Of a stretch of 64,000 nt of DNA, positions 36,870 to 46,393 are shown piece after piece. The DNA comes from Chaetorhynchus papuensis (taxonomy: Eukaryota; Chordata; Aves; Passeriformes; Rhipiduridae). The DNA lies in contig VWYX01000126.1 in NCBI GenBank assembly GCA_013396525.1, forward strand, positions 248,001 to 312,000, written 5' to 3'. The position numbers and the translations under genes are program-made. A model generated the notes under the pieces. It saw nothing but the letters and a program-made list of their open reading frames with translations, was not told where the DNA came from and ran no database searches. Positions within the stretch are counted from its first letter, which is position 1, and each line of letters opens with the position of its first letter.

Positions 36870-36904
36870 ACAACTGTCAAAGGGGACTGCCACCTGACAG
36901 TTGT
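36870..36904. repeat. Perfect 10-bp inverted repeat joining two MEIS-type sites
   Basis: The arms ACAACTGTCA (36870-36879) and TGACAGTTGT (36895-36904) flank a 15-base spacer. Each arm contains one MEIS-type hexamer, so two sites face each other. The arrangement could seat a protein dimer or fold as a hairpin. Confidence 0.75.
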
Positions 36905-37023
36905 GTGGTCTCACTAATTTGCAGCCCGGTGACTTGTTTCCTTGAGTTTAGATTCAGTTACGGTGTCACATGCAAACAGGTCACCATCTGTCGTCCTGTG
37001 CCAGGGGGCACATGGTAGGGGGT

Positions 37024-37049
37024 GGAGAGGGAGAGAGAGAAGGAGGAAA
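37024..37049 (+). repeat. GA-rich polypurine tract
   Basis: Twenty-six consecutive purines, mostly GA, inside the candidate enhancer region. A G-rich stretch with three G4-G5 runs follows at about 37,067-37,089; it falls one run short of a standard quadruplex motif. Confidence 0.7.
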
Positions 37050-37241
37050 CGATGAAGTGGCAAACTGGGGGTGGGGGAGAGGCAAGGGGAAAATAAAAAC
37101 TCCCATGCAAATCAAAGCTGCATCTTTATTTTAGATTCCTGTTTTCTGAGTGTTTCTAGCCCACCACAATGTGAATCTCTGAAAGTTGTGTTGAAAATTG
37201 AGGCAGGGAAAGAAAGGACCTTGCAAAGAGCCAGAGCTGGG

Positions 37242-37286
37242 NNNNNNNNNNNNNNNNNNNNNNNNNNNNNNNNNNNNNNNNNNNNN
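37242..37286. other. Assembly gap (45 N)
   Basis: Forty-five undetermined bases. The right flank begins GAGAGAGAGAAA, so the missing sequence is probably a GA microsatellite that could not be resolved. Frames drawn across it are meaningless. Confidence 0.95.
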
Positions 37287-40200
37287 GAGAGAGAGAAATA
37301 TCAGGGCTTTGTTTCCTTTCCCAGGCCATGACATGATTAATCGTTTTCTTCTGATCTAATTTTGGAACATGAAAAACAGCACATTTGTCTTGAAGAAAAA
37401 TGATGTGCCGTACTGCGCAGATGGAAATTTCGAGCAATGAAAAAGATTAAAGTGAAATTCCACTCCTTAGACCTAATCATGAGTTGTAGATTATTCTGTC
37501 GTTCTAACCAGATGGTAGGCTTGATTCCACAACCCCCTTCTTATATTAATGAATACTAGACTGTTATATTTGACTTAGGTAAGTGAAATGTCTATCAAGC
37601 CTAATGGACTGCCAGCCAGCATAACACATGTTGTACCACTGAGGGTCCTTGCTGCATTTTTCATGTTTTATACTAATGTAGAACATTTTGTTTCCTACTG
37701 TTTTCCATCATTGTCACTGTTTGCTAAATATTTTCACATGTAGGGGGAAAAAAAAAAGTAAAAAACTTGTGTCCAGAGCTAATTTCCTCACGTTGGTCAC
37801 AGCTATAATTCTACAAGTAAAACAGTCACCCGAAGCAATGCATACAAGAACTCAATAGTAACTTGATTAAGTTCCCAGTCAACAAGACTGCACTAGGCTG
37901 TATGTTAACAAACCTAATTATAGGCAGCATGGTGATAAATTGTGCAGGGTGCATGTAGCACATCTCTGAGGTCATGTCTAGAAAAGAAGTTTTGCCCCAG
38001 GGGACAGGGATGGGGTGTCATTTCTAAATAAAGTAAATGCAGGTTCACTGATGTTTCCCATTGGGTTGCCTTCCGCTTTCTGACAAATGTTTTTCTAGCA
38101 AGGGTGTCCCAAGAGATCCTTGCGAGAACGGAAGAGTGGAGGAGGAGAGGAATGAGAGGCTGGGGGATTCTCTTTAACCTTTCCAAGTGTGCAGTCCTGT
38201 GACCACCATGAGGCTTCTACCATGCTTGGGCTTGTCAGAGCCATGGGTACTGCTAATCGTATGTTGGGATGGGTGCTTACAAACCATGTTACCATTTGCA
38301 GCAGGTAGCTGAACAAAATGGTACTTGTCACATATTCCGGATGTGAGAGTGGGATGGAATCTCTTCCTTGTATGTAAAGTTAAAGATAAAAATCTCTGGT
38401 TTCTCCCATCAAAAAACCCAACAGTTGGGCCTCTGTGCCTGAGTCCTGCCCCTGGTTCTGTCAGGGAGCATGATCCCAGGTAGAGGAAGCGTGCATGCAC
38501 AGTGCTAATTTTAGACATTGAAAGAATCAACAGGATGCATGGATCAAGTTACTCTGCCTAGGAGAGAACAAGTCCAGAAACTTGAGTAAGCAGTCAAGAG
38601 TTATCCAAATCTGGACTTAGTGAAGTATGATAGATACACTAAAGTTAATTTGCAGTTGTAATAAAAAGTTCATTTAGGCTGAACAAAGAAAAGAAAAGCA
38701 TCAAAGTACACCTCCTAATTGAGAAACTAGGAAATCTACATGTGAAGTCTTTTTGATAATGGAATTAATTTAAAGCTTACATAATTGCTTTAGTGATTTT
38801 ATTCTTGGTATTTTAAAACAGTTTCTTCAGAGTCCTGAACTCTGACAGACATTCCTTTCTCAGTGAAGTTACCATTGATTTTAAGTGCTGAATAAGGTCT
38901 CTTAGACTGTGCCATAGAATAAATTCCAAATGGCCTTCCAGTGTGGGACCCTCATTGTTGACAATTTTCCCTTTTTCTCACACACATAACGTTTTTTGAA
39001 AGAATGAAGTGAGGAAGGCCTAAGCAGAATGCTCATTGTGTCTTGCCCACACTCAAAGTAAACAAATTGCATGTCTGAAAATAGTATGTCATAAAACACT
39101 TTTCTTTGTAATTAATTCTTTTTTTTTATTATTTGTACATCTTGGCTCTATCTGAGAAAGTAAGCTAAAATACCAATATGCTTTCACCACATTTCTTTTA
39201 TGGCTGGATTTAGATTCTGTCTTAGCTCTCCCTAAAGCTCACTCTCAGGGGATAAAAAATTTTCATTGATGAGAATTCCTATGCAAAATATTGCATGGCA
39301 GATTTTTTTCAATTAATTTAGAACAAAACTCTCACTTAGTCTTTTATACTGCTCTCAGGAAATGCAGGGTAAGTTACCCCTTTAAAACGATCTGTACAGA
39401 TTACCAGCCTGTGTAGTTCCTAACCTCTGGGGAAAACTGGCTTTTTGCAGTGCTGCTTCTCTTCTGTGCAGGGCGTGTGGAGCTGACTTGGCAGTGAAGG
39501 GAAAGTAATTTCTTCCTGACAAGGGCCAGTTGCAGACTATTTCTTCACTAGAAGAAAGTGACAATCAAGCAGGAAATTGTGACTGCAGCTCCTTATTTGA
39601 ACTGATCCTTCTTAGGAGCTGGTAGACATATCTTAACTTAGCCTTTAGCTTGTTTTCCTCAGTCTCACAGCTTTGCTTTCCGTGAAATGTCAAGGACCTT
39701 GAATTCCTGCAGTGTTTACAGTTTGGCCTGTGGAATTTGTGGCCTGCTCAGAGTGTTGCAGATTTGCAATTATACTGTGAAGGTAACACAGGAGAGGCAG
39801 GCATTCCTCTTCCTGGTAGCATTTCCCAGAAATGGCTGCAGTTTGGGGAGAGGACTTGGACCTACTGAGGAAGAGAGTAGCGCATCTGGAAGGGAGAGTA
39901 AGCTGTGTGTTGCTGTTGAATCCTTATGAAGCCAACTTGTTTCTAAGTGCGGGGACAGATGGATGGATGGAAGGCTATGTTATAGCTATAGGTAAGCCTC
40001 AGAAAGCATTTGTCTTCCTGGAGGAGTGTATTACAGCCTTTCTGGTCTGCAATGGGTTATCACCCTGCTGTAGCTTTGATCGATAGCAAGTGATGGCAGC
40101 AGGAAATAAAGGTCCATTCTTTGTGCTCAGGAACACTGCCTAGGAGGGCAGGACCCTGGCCGGATAGAGCACCTCTATAGGTTTGGAAGCAGGTTGCCTA

Positions 40201-42309
40201 CAGCAGGGTCAGCAAGGTGTTTGCCAGTGTCTGTGTGTCCAAACTCTGCGTAAGTGCTCAGAGCTGGGGTGCTTGTACCCATGGATCAATCAATTTGCCC
40301 ACAGAGGGCTGACAGCTCTGAAACAACCTGATGTCAGCTTTCTGCAAACATGAATCCATGGCTCTTAGCATTTCTTATGGGATATCACTTCCTGCTGTGG
40401 TGGATGCCTTTCTAATATTCTAGGCCAACCAAAGACGGATTTGCACACTACCACCACACACCCTACCTTTCATTGCCTGTTGTCTGTTTTACTTCAGAGA
40501 AAATTACTCTATTCATCTTTCTGACATGAGGCTCAGATCATCAGATGCCAAAGCCATTCTCCCCTAGGCGAAGTGTCTCCCTCTGGTGGGCCTGGGGGCA
40601 AGGGAGGAAGGAACAAGCTCTTTCTCAACTGAACTGCAAAGCCATCACTTAGAATAGTTGTCATGTGAGAGGTGACAAGTCCCTTTTTTTTCCTCTACTG
40701 TTTATTTCCATTTTACGTGTATTGCCACCTTCCTGTTCTCCATGCACTCTTCTTGCTTTTGTACCCTGTAACTTTCAGCAGTTTGTTTCTTTTCTTTCAG
40801 ATGTGCTCAAGACACAGCAGAAGTTGATACAATCTAATGCAAACTTCCCTGTTTGCTCTATCATAAAATGTGGTGCCTGGCGTGTTCATTCCCCTCCTGT
40901 CATCAAGTGCCAGCTTCAGCAGGACTTAGTACTCCAGGTTCTTCCTGCTGTCATTTTCACTTCTCCCCAAGGACTAAACATTTAAAACCCGAGAAATGCT
41001 AACTGAGGTGCTAAGTAACACTTGAACCACGCTGATCTTGGGTAAACAATTCCCAGAGTGTTACCATTCCTGATGTTGAAAGAGCAGATCAGTGAAAGAA
41101 AAGAATGTGCATACAAATTCTCAATAATCAGGCAGCCAACTAATTTCTAAATATTGAAAGATTCCCTTAGAAGACACCAATTTTGTTTATGTTTAAAATG
41201 ACACACAGGCTACAGAGCCTACCATTTACTCATTTAAGACTTTTACCCAATTTTTAATAGGAGTTAATGGTTTAAGGCTCAATTTAGAGAGAGAATACTG
41301 GGTACTTTTTTTTTGGTCTATTTCTTATGTAAATATTTATATATTTAAACTTTTCTTCATTAAACTGATTTTTGCAGTCTACACAGCAGACAAGTAAGAG
41401 GAAAGACTGCCCATCACCCTTTGAGCAGAACATTTTTTGCCCCAATACATGCCTATATGGTAGGTTTTATCAGGTGCTGAAGAAACAGCTGATCTTTTGT
41501 TGGCCAGATTACAGCCTTTCAGCATAAGAGCAGGTATATATTTTTATTAAAAGGCAAAGCAGCAACATTTCTTGCTTAAACTGGGCTTTAGACTCCCATC
41601 TCCTTCCAAAGTATAGGTTGGGTTGTATGAGGCCCTGACTGGCCTTAAGAGCTCTGTAAGGCTCACCTGAAGCCCTGTCCCACAGCCCTTGCCTGCAGGT
41701 CCAGGCCGACCCAGCTAAGCCAATTTATAGGTGTTGCAGTGCCATCCAGCCATTGCTCTGGCTTGCTGACTGGCTTTCTGGGGTGGACTCCAGTCCTGCC
41801 CTGCACGGTAACTTTGTCTCCTGTCCTGTATCCCGTGTGTACCTTAGACCTGTGTCACCAACCCATTTTCAGCCTCCTCTCTTGAATGTGCTTCCTGGGA
41901 GGATGCTGCCATCGCCTCTTTATCTCACCTAGTCTGGCACTGTCAATGGACCCCATTACCACCAGCCCGGTCCTCTTCAGGCACTGTGGGGCGCCACTCA
42001 AGTTACGTCATTTCCCAGCTGCTTCTCTCCTTGGAGAAGCCCTTCTCTTTCTGCTCCCTGATGAGTGGCCCCATTTAGGATTCATGTGTGCAGTGCAGCA
42101 GGAGAGCTCCCTGGCAGCCTGCCTTTTGTCAAGGTCTGGCCTTTTAATGGCCCTATTCCATGTTCCTTGCTCAAGAAAAGCAGTGTCTGCTTGAATGTCT
42201 CACTGTTACACATGGTACCGTGAGCAGTGGGTTTTCAAGGGGCTGGAGAAGAAGTCTGTTCCTGATTCTACTTGGTTTTCCAACTCTATGAGCAGTTGCT
42301 GCTTCAATA
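37287..42309. other. Non-coding DNA without recognisable genes
   Basis: This stretch runs from the gap to the MIR-like relic. It is AT-rich except for a GC-richer patch from about 41,640 to 42,230, which continues as an open frame of 102 codons (41,886-42,194) without recognisable content. The patch could be an old unrecognised repeat. Nothing else can be named. Confidence 0.5.
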
Positions 42310-42416
42310 TGGAATCCTTTTGTTTTCAGTAGACACAGAACTCTTTATTTTGCTGTGTGACTTTGTGCAGATTCAAAATGGCTTCCTGTCCCCATTTGTT
42401 AGTGGAATAGATAAAT
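42310..42416 (+). mobile_element. Possible CORE-SINE / MIR relic
   Basis: GCTGTGTGACTTTGTGCA (about 42351-42368) matches MIR GCTGTGTGACCTTGGGCA at 16 of 18 positions. A CTTCCTGT segment and a TTAGTGGAATAGATAA tail then sit where MIR has TTTCCTCA and TAAAATGGGGATAATAA. The middle is gapped, so this call is weaker than the other two MIR relics. The foldback at 42395-42428 overlaps its right end. Confidence 0.4.
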
Positions 42417-42428
42417 TCCACTAACAAA
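42395..42428. repeat. Perfect 14-bp inverted repeat (foldback hairpin)
   Basis: The arms TTTGTTAGTGGAAT (42395-42408) and ATTCCACTAACAAA (42415-42428) pair perfectly around a 6-base loop (AGATAA). The stem is too short for a typical microRNA precursor. It may have arisen by template switching during replication. Confidence 0.85.
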
Positions 42429-44022
42429 GGGATAGATTTTCCCTGGTGTGGTGCCAAATTTATATAGAATTTGAAATGTTCTTCTAGATGAGATACTGTG
42501 TTCTGTAATGCTCAAGGAGCGCATAATATCTTTGGGGATATATATAAATACACTGGTATATGAAGAAAAACCCCACAGGCTTTTTAAATGAAACAGTTGA
42601 ACATCTAGCCTGGATGCTAGTTTCTGTTGTTTTCTAGAAGAATACACTCACAGTAAATTCATACCAAATTTCTCAGGAAATCTGATAGAAGAGTACTTGA
42701 AGAAAGGCTTCAGCATTATTGCTGAATGGCTAACATAAGCTGAAAATAGTAGATGACTGTGGTGAAATACTCATGTTTCCTTAGTCCTGCTTCTTCCTCT
42801 TTCTGGGGTGTTGGTTCTGAGAGCACATATAAGCCAATGGTTTTACCACATTGCTAAAATTAATCTCCAGATTGATGTAAAATTAATTGCAGAATTCTAC
42901 TTTTATGGAGAATAGTAGACATTGGAAATAAGGAAATCTTCCCTACCACTATGCTATAACATGAATGTTTATAAACTCTAATCCAGGTTGGTGTCAGGGC
43001 AAAGAAATATAGGTCAGACCTGTGATTTATATGATCAACTACAGAATTTAAATACTAAGTTCTTATTAATCGAAATGTGAATTAGTTAGCTAAATCCCTG
43101 TATCTTGCAAAAATATGCCAGTGTTCTACTACTCATTTTGTCACGTTTGTATATAGTGACAGATTTTGTAAAACTACTTTCATAAATGAACAAAACCCCA
43201 AATGTATATCACTAAAATCTTAGAAGACAAACTGATTAGATTTCCTGTGGTAGAATTACATTATCAAATAAAACACAGGTTTTGAAATGCAACACCCTAA
43301 AAGAAATACAGTTGGCTGAAAATTCCCATAATGAGAAATCCATGAGCCTAAATATTTGGTGTTCCTGATTTGCTCACTTCCTCAGGTTAATGTTTCTTCA
43401 ACATGTTTCCAGTTCTTTTTTTTTTTCAGCTGAATTGCTTGTTGTACTTTCAAAGGTGATGATTTGCAAATGATGATTTCCATCCTACTGTATTCTGTGT
43501 ATGGCAGAATGTCCATCAAGTTGCCTCTAGGTGACATTAGTAGTGCAATCATTCAAAATGCAGCCTGACAGTATTTCAATCAATTCACTTTTCAACACTA
43601 GACATCAAAAATACATTGCAAACCCAGCACCTGCTGTACTTGTAGTGTGACATCAAATAGGTTAGCCTCGGGTCCTAAGACAGCGGCTGTCTCTTGAACT
43701 GCTGCATTAAGGAGTGACTTTGGCAATGATATTCTTGGAGATTAACACTCCACCAAAACTGGCTCTCGACCTACAATACAGTATAATTCCTTTTCTCCTT
43801 GTGTTTCTCTCTCAACACGGCCCACAGGAGCTCTGTGTCTGCTAGATGAGTCAGCCACAGAGCCCAGCTCTTAACCCCATCCTGTAGAGCTTCATATTTA
43901 CAGCAAAAGTGTGAGCAGAATGGCAGCCAGGCATTTGTAAAAGCTTGTCCCAGGTCTGAGCTCCCTGGGGTAGCTTCCTCCTTTTTGCAACAACTGCATT
44001 GCAATACCTCCTGAGTCACCTT
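42429..44022. other. Non-coding DNA without recognisable genes
   Basis: AT-rich DNA. A 10-bp palindrome ATTTGCAAAT (43462-43471), similar to overlapping POU octamer halves, is flanked by GATG repeats. Nothing else can be named. Confidence 0.55.
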
Positions 44023-44045
44023 GAGGTGGCAAATATTGCCACCTC
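44023..44045. repeat. Perfect 10-bp inverted repeat
   Basis: The arms GAGGTGGCAA (44023-44032) and TTGCCACCTC (44036-44045) flank a 3-base centre. The right arm also pairs in part with the next segment: ACCTC (44041-44045) and GAGGT (44051-44055). Confidence 0.85.
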
Positions 44046-44074
44046 TTCATGAGGTCTTGGTGATTGTATCGAGA

Positions 44075-44096
44075 CCTGCTCTTTTAAAAGAGCAGG
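44075..44096. repeat. Perfect 22-bp palindrome
   Basis: CCTGCTCTTTT is followed directly by its exact reverse complement, with no spacer. It lies 30 bp from the inverted repeat at 44023-44045, and a further AGGTCT/AGACCT pair (44052-44057 with 44072-44077) links the two. Confidence 0.9.
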
Positions 44097-46220
44097 GGAA
44101 GCACTTAGGATAATATCCAGCTCTTGTCACACTGCTCTTGAGATGAAGAGGCCTGGCTACTGCTATCCCAGGACTTTGTCTTTTGCTTGGAATCAAAAAC
44201 AGATTAGTTAGTGGTGTCCTTGAAAGTTCTCAGTATACTTCTGTGCCTTGGGCTGAGGTAAGGTCTATTCCTTGACCCACAACAACCTATACTGTGCACA
44301 CTGAATCTTCTGAGTCAGATCCATAATTCCCTTTAATTGAGAGGACAACTAGCTATTGTCAAACACCATAGAGGTGCCTGACAAAGCAGACACAGTGCCC
44401 AGGATTTCAAGATCAGACAAATAAAAAAGGTGTGCCAGCACTCATAAACCTTACAAAGACAGTGTGAATCCCCTTCCTTTTGTTGTGTTTGCTAATCAGG
44501 CTTTGGTGCTGATGGCATAAATCAGGAAGATGAGCAGCTGGGAGATGAATCAGATAAATCAGTACTGTAAAGGCATTGTCAGCTGGTCATAATAGCGGCA
44601 TGGGCAAGGGCATGCAGGCCACTGCATGACTCAGGCACAGTCTGGGCCTTCTGAGATGACCCTAGGAGACAGGAGTGGGGATCCAGGTGTGACAGGTTTA
44701 GGAAGAGAGAGTTTTGATGTGGCCTATTTACCACGTGCCTCACCACCATCCCTACTACTGCTGTAATAGATGTGATCTTTTGTGTTAGAGGGACAACACC
44801 TGGTCCAATCCTGATTCAGTTCCAGGTACTAGGCAGAATGGTGCTGATCACATAACCACCTCAATCCTAGAGCCAGGGGTTGCAGGTTTGCATTTCCTAT
44901 GCAGGGCATCTCCCTCTTAGTGTGCACAGTGAAAAGGTGACCAGCTGGCCTCAACATTAGTTCTGAGCCCACAGTGGGCAGGAGATTTGTGTCCCCTCGC
45001 CCTGCAGGAACTGCCTGCAGTCACATTCCTGGAACTCCACAGAGGGCACTGCCCTGCTTATTGCTGCCACTCTTGCTGAGAGATGCTCCATGTCAGGAAT
45101 GTGAGTGCAGCAGGAGATCCACATCCCAAGTGGCACAAAAGAGGTTAATGTAGTACCCAATAACCTTCACAGGTGAATCAAACAGCTGAGTTGAAAAAGC
45201 TGTCATAAATATTTGCATCCCTAGCAAAGTTAATGGAGGAAGAGGAATGCTGTCTTAGAAGATGAAGCAGTATATGGACAGACTTCATAAAGGTGGGAAA
45301 TTGGATAGGGGTGGGAGAGATTATTCAGAGCCACTAACTCAGTATGGAGGGATGATTTTCTTGTTGAGGAGTGACTGCATCTCTTCCCAGTGGAAATGTT
45401 TGGCTCTGGAGACAGGCAGACTGGATGCTGGTAAATCCCAGGTTAGGTCAAGGTCCTCCCTGCAGGCCTGCTCATTCTGCTGTTTGGGATGTTCAGCTGG
45501 CTGATGCAGTTTCATCCTGCAGGCTCACAGATGGTAAAAGGACTCACAAGCCAGACTGAGTGCTTGCTGGGGACACAGATGTGCTCTGAAGATTTCTTTG
45601 GTATTTATGTGAAACAACTGCTTTTTTTTAAGTGTTGAAACTAATAATAAATAATTATAAATTATTTTTGTGTATTAAATTGTTGACATAACACCAACAC
45701 AAATATTTCTTAGGAAAGTGAACAAGCATATAAAGCTACATTACTTTCTAAATTAATTCATTAGTATTTATTACAATTACAATCAATTATTATGACTCGC
45801 TTGGAGACTAGATTTTGTTTTTGCTATTATTAATAATTTTAATTACCAACTTTAAGTACTGATTATTTCCCACACACATCCCAGGGCACTAATTTTTATA
45901 CAGCTTCTAAAATACAGTGTTTTTGGTTTGGGTAGCTTTGTAGTACACCATAAATTGCTGAAAATAATTTCCTAGTTGTTAAGTGGAAATAGAAGCGCTG
46001 GATGTCCCTCAATCAGTTAAGACCTAGCTTGGGAGAGCTGGTTTATATTGTGCAATAGGAAGTTTATTTCTCCAAAGTTTTATGCATTGTATCCAAAACG
46101 CCAAGAGGCCAGGTTTGCCTATGTAACTGATTTTTATGTCTTTCATGCCATCAAACAAGAGCCTGTATGCTCAAAGGCTTGCTGCCCACACATCTAATTT
46201 GTCTAACAGGACATAGCGTC
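44097..46220. other. Non-coding DNA, ending in an AT-rich homeodomain-motif stretch
   Basis: The first 1.5 kb is of mixed composition without genes. From 45,641 to about 45,870 the sequence becomes strongly AT-rich, with many TAAT/ATTA cores including AATTAATTCATTAG and TTTTAATTACC. This could be a regulatory element or simply low-complexity AT-rich DNA. Confidence 0.45.
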
Positions 46221-46393
46221 TAGAACAGGTTGCTCAGAGAAGCTGGGGATATCCCATCCCTGGAAGTGTTCAAGACCAGGTTGGATGGGGCTCTGAGCAG
46301 CCTGGTCTAAAGGAAGGTGTCCCTGTCCACAGTGGAAGAGTTAGGACTAGAAGACCTTAAATGTCACTTTCAACCCAAACTGTTGTATGATTA
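46221..46393 (+). mobile_element. CR1 LINE, 5'-truncated 3' end
   Basis: The sequence follows the avian CR1 3' end closely. AGAACAGGTTGCTCAGAGAA is followed by CCATCCCTGGAAGTGTTCAA, then AGGTTGGATGGGGCTCTGAG, then CCTGGTCTA, and finally TTTCAACCCAAACTGTTGTATGATT. It ends at an ATTCTATGATT-like terminus, as expected for CR1, which lacks a poly(A) tail. Only about 170 bp remain, the usual 5' truncation. It carries no coding sequence. The modest divergence places it among older avian copies. This element is the main evidence that the window is from a bird. Confidence 0.93.

Larger units (their letters stand above)
36570..37112. promoter_or_regulatory. Candidate enhancer: MEIS/PBX/POU-type site cluster
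   Basis: Six TGACAG or CTGTCA hexamers, the core of MEIS/PREP/TGIF sites, lie at 36595, 36603, 36664, 36796, 36874 and 36895. Chance predicts roughly 0.15 in 300 bp. A TGATTGAT site, the PBX-HOX composite, lies at 36571-36578. POU octamer-like sites lie at 36917-36923 (ATTTGCA), 36970-36977 (ATGCAAAC) and 37105-37112 (perfect ATGCAAAT). A CACCTG E-box overlaps the last TGACAG (36891). There is no open frame of note. MEIS-PBX-HOX clusters are known in developmental enhancers; that this is one is inference. The target gene is not in the window. Confidence 0.4.

Noticed and set aside
37071..37437. Open frames spanning the N gap on both strands.
   Set aside because: They cross undetermined sequence, so the reading frame is meaningless.
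41640..42230. GC-richer patch considered as an old LTR or a coding exon.
   Set aside because: No TATA/AATAAA order, no terminal repeats and no protein resemblance.
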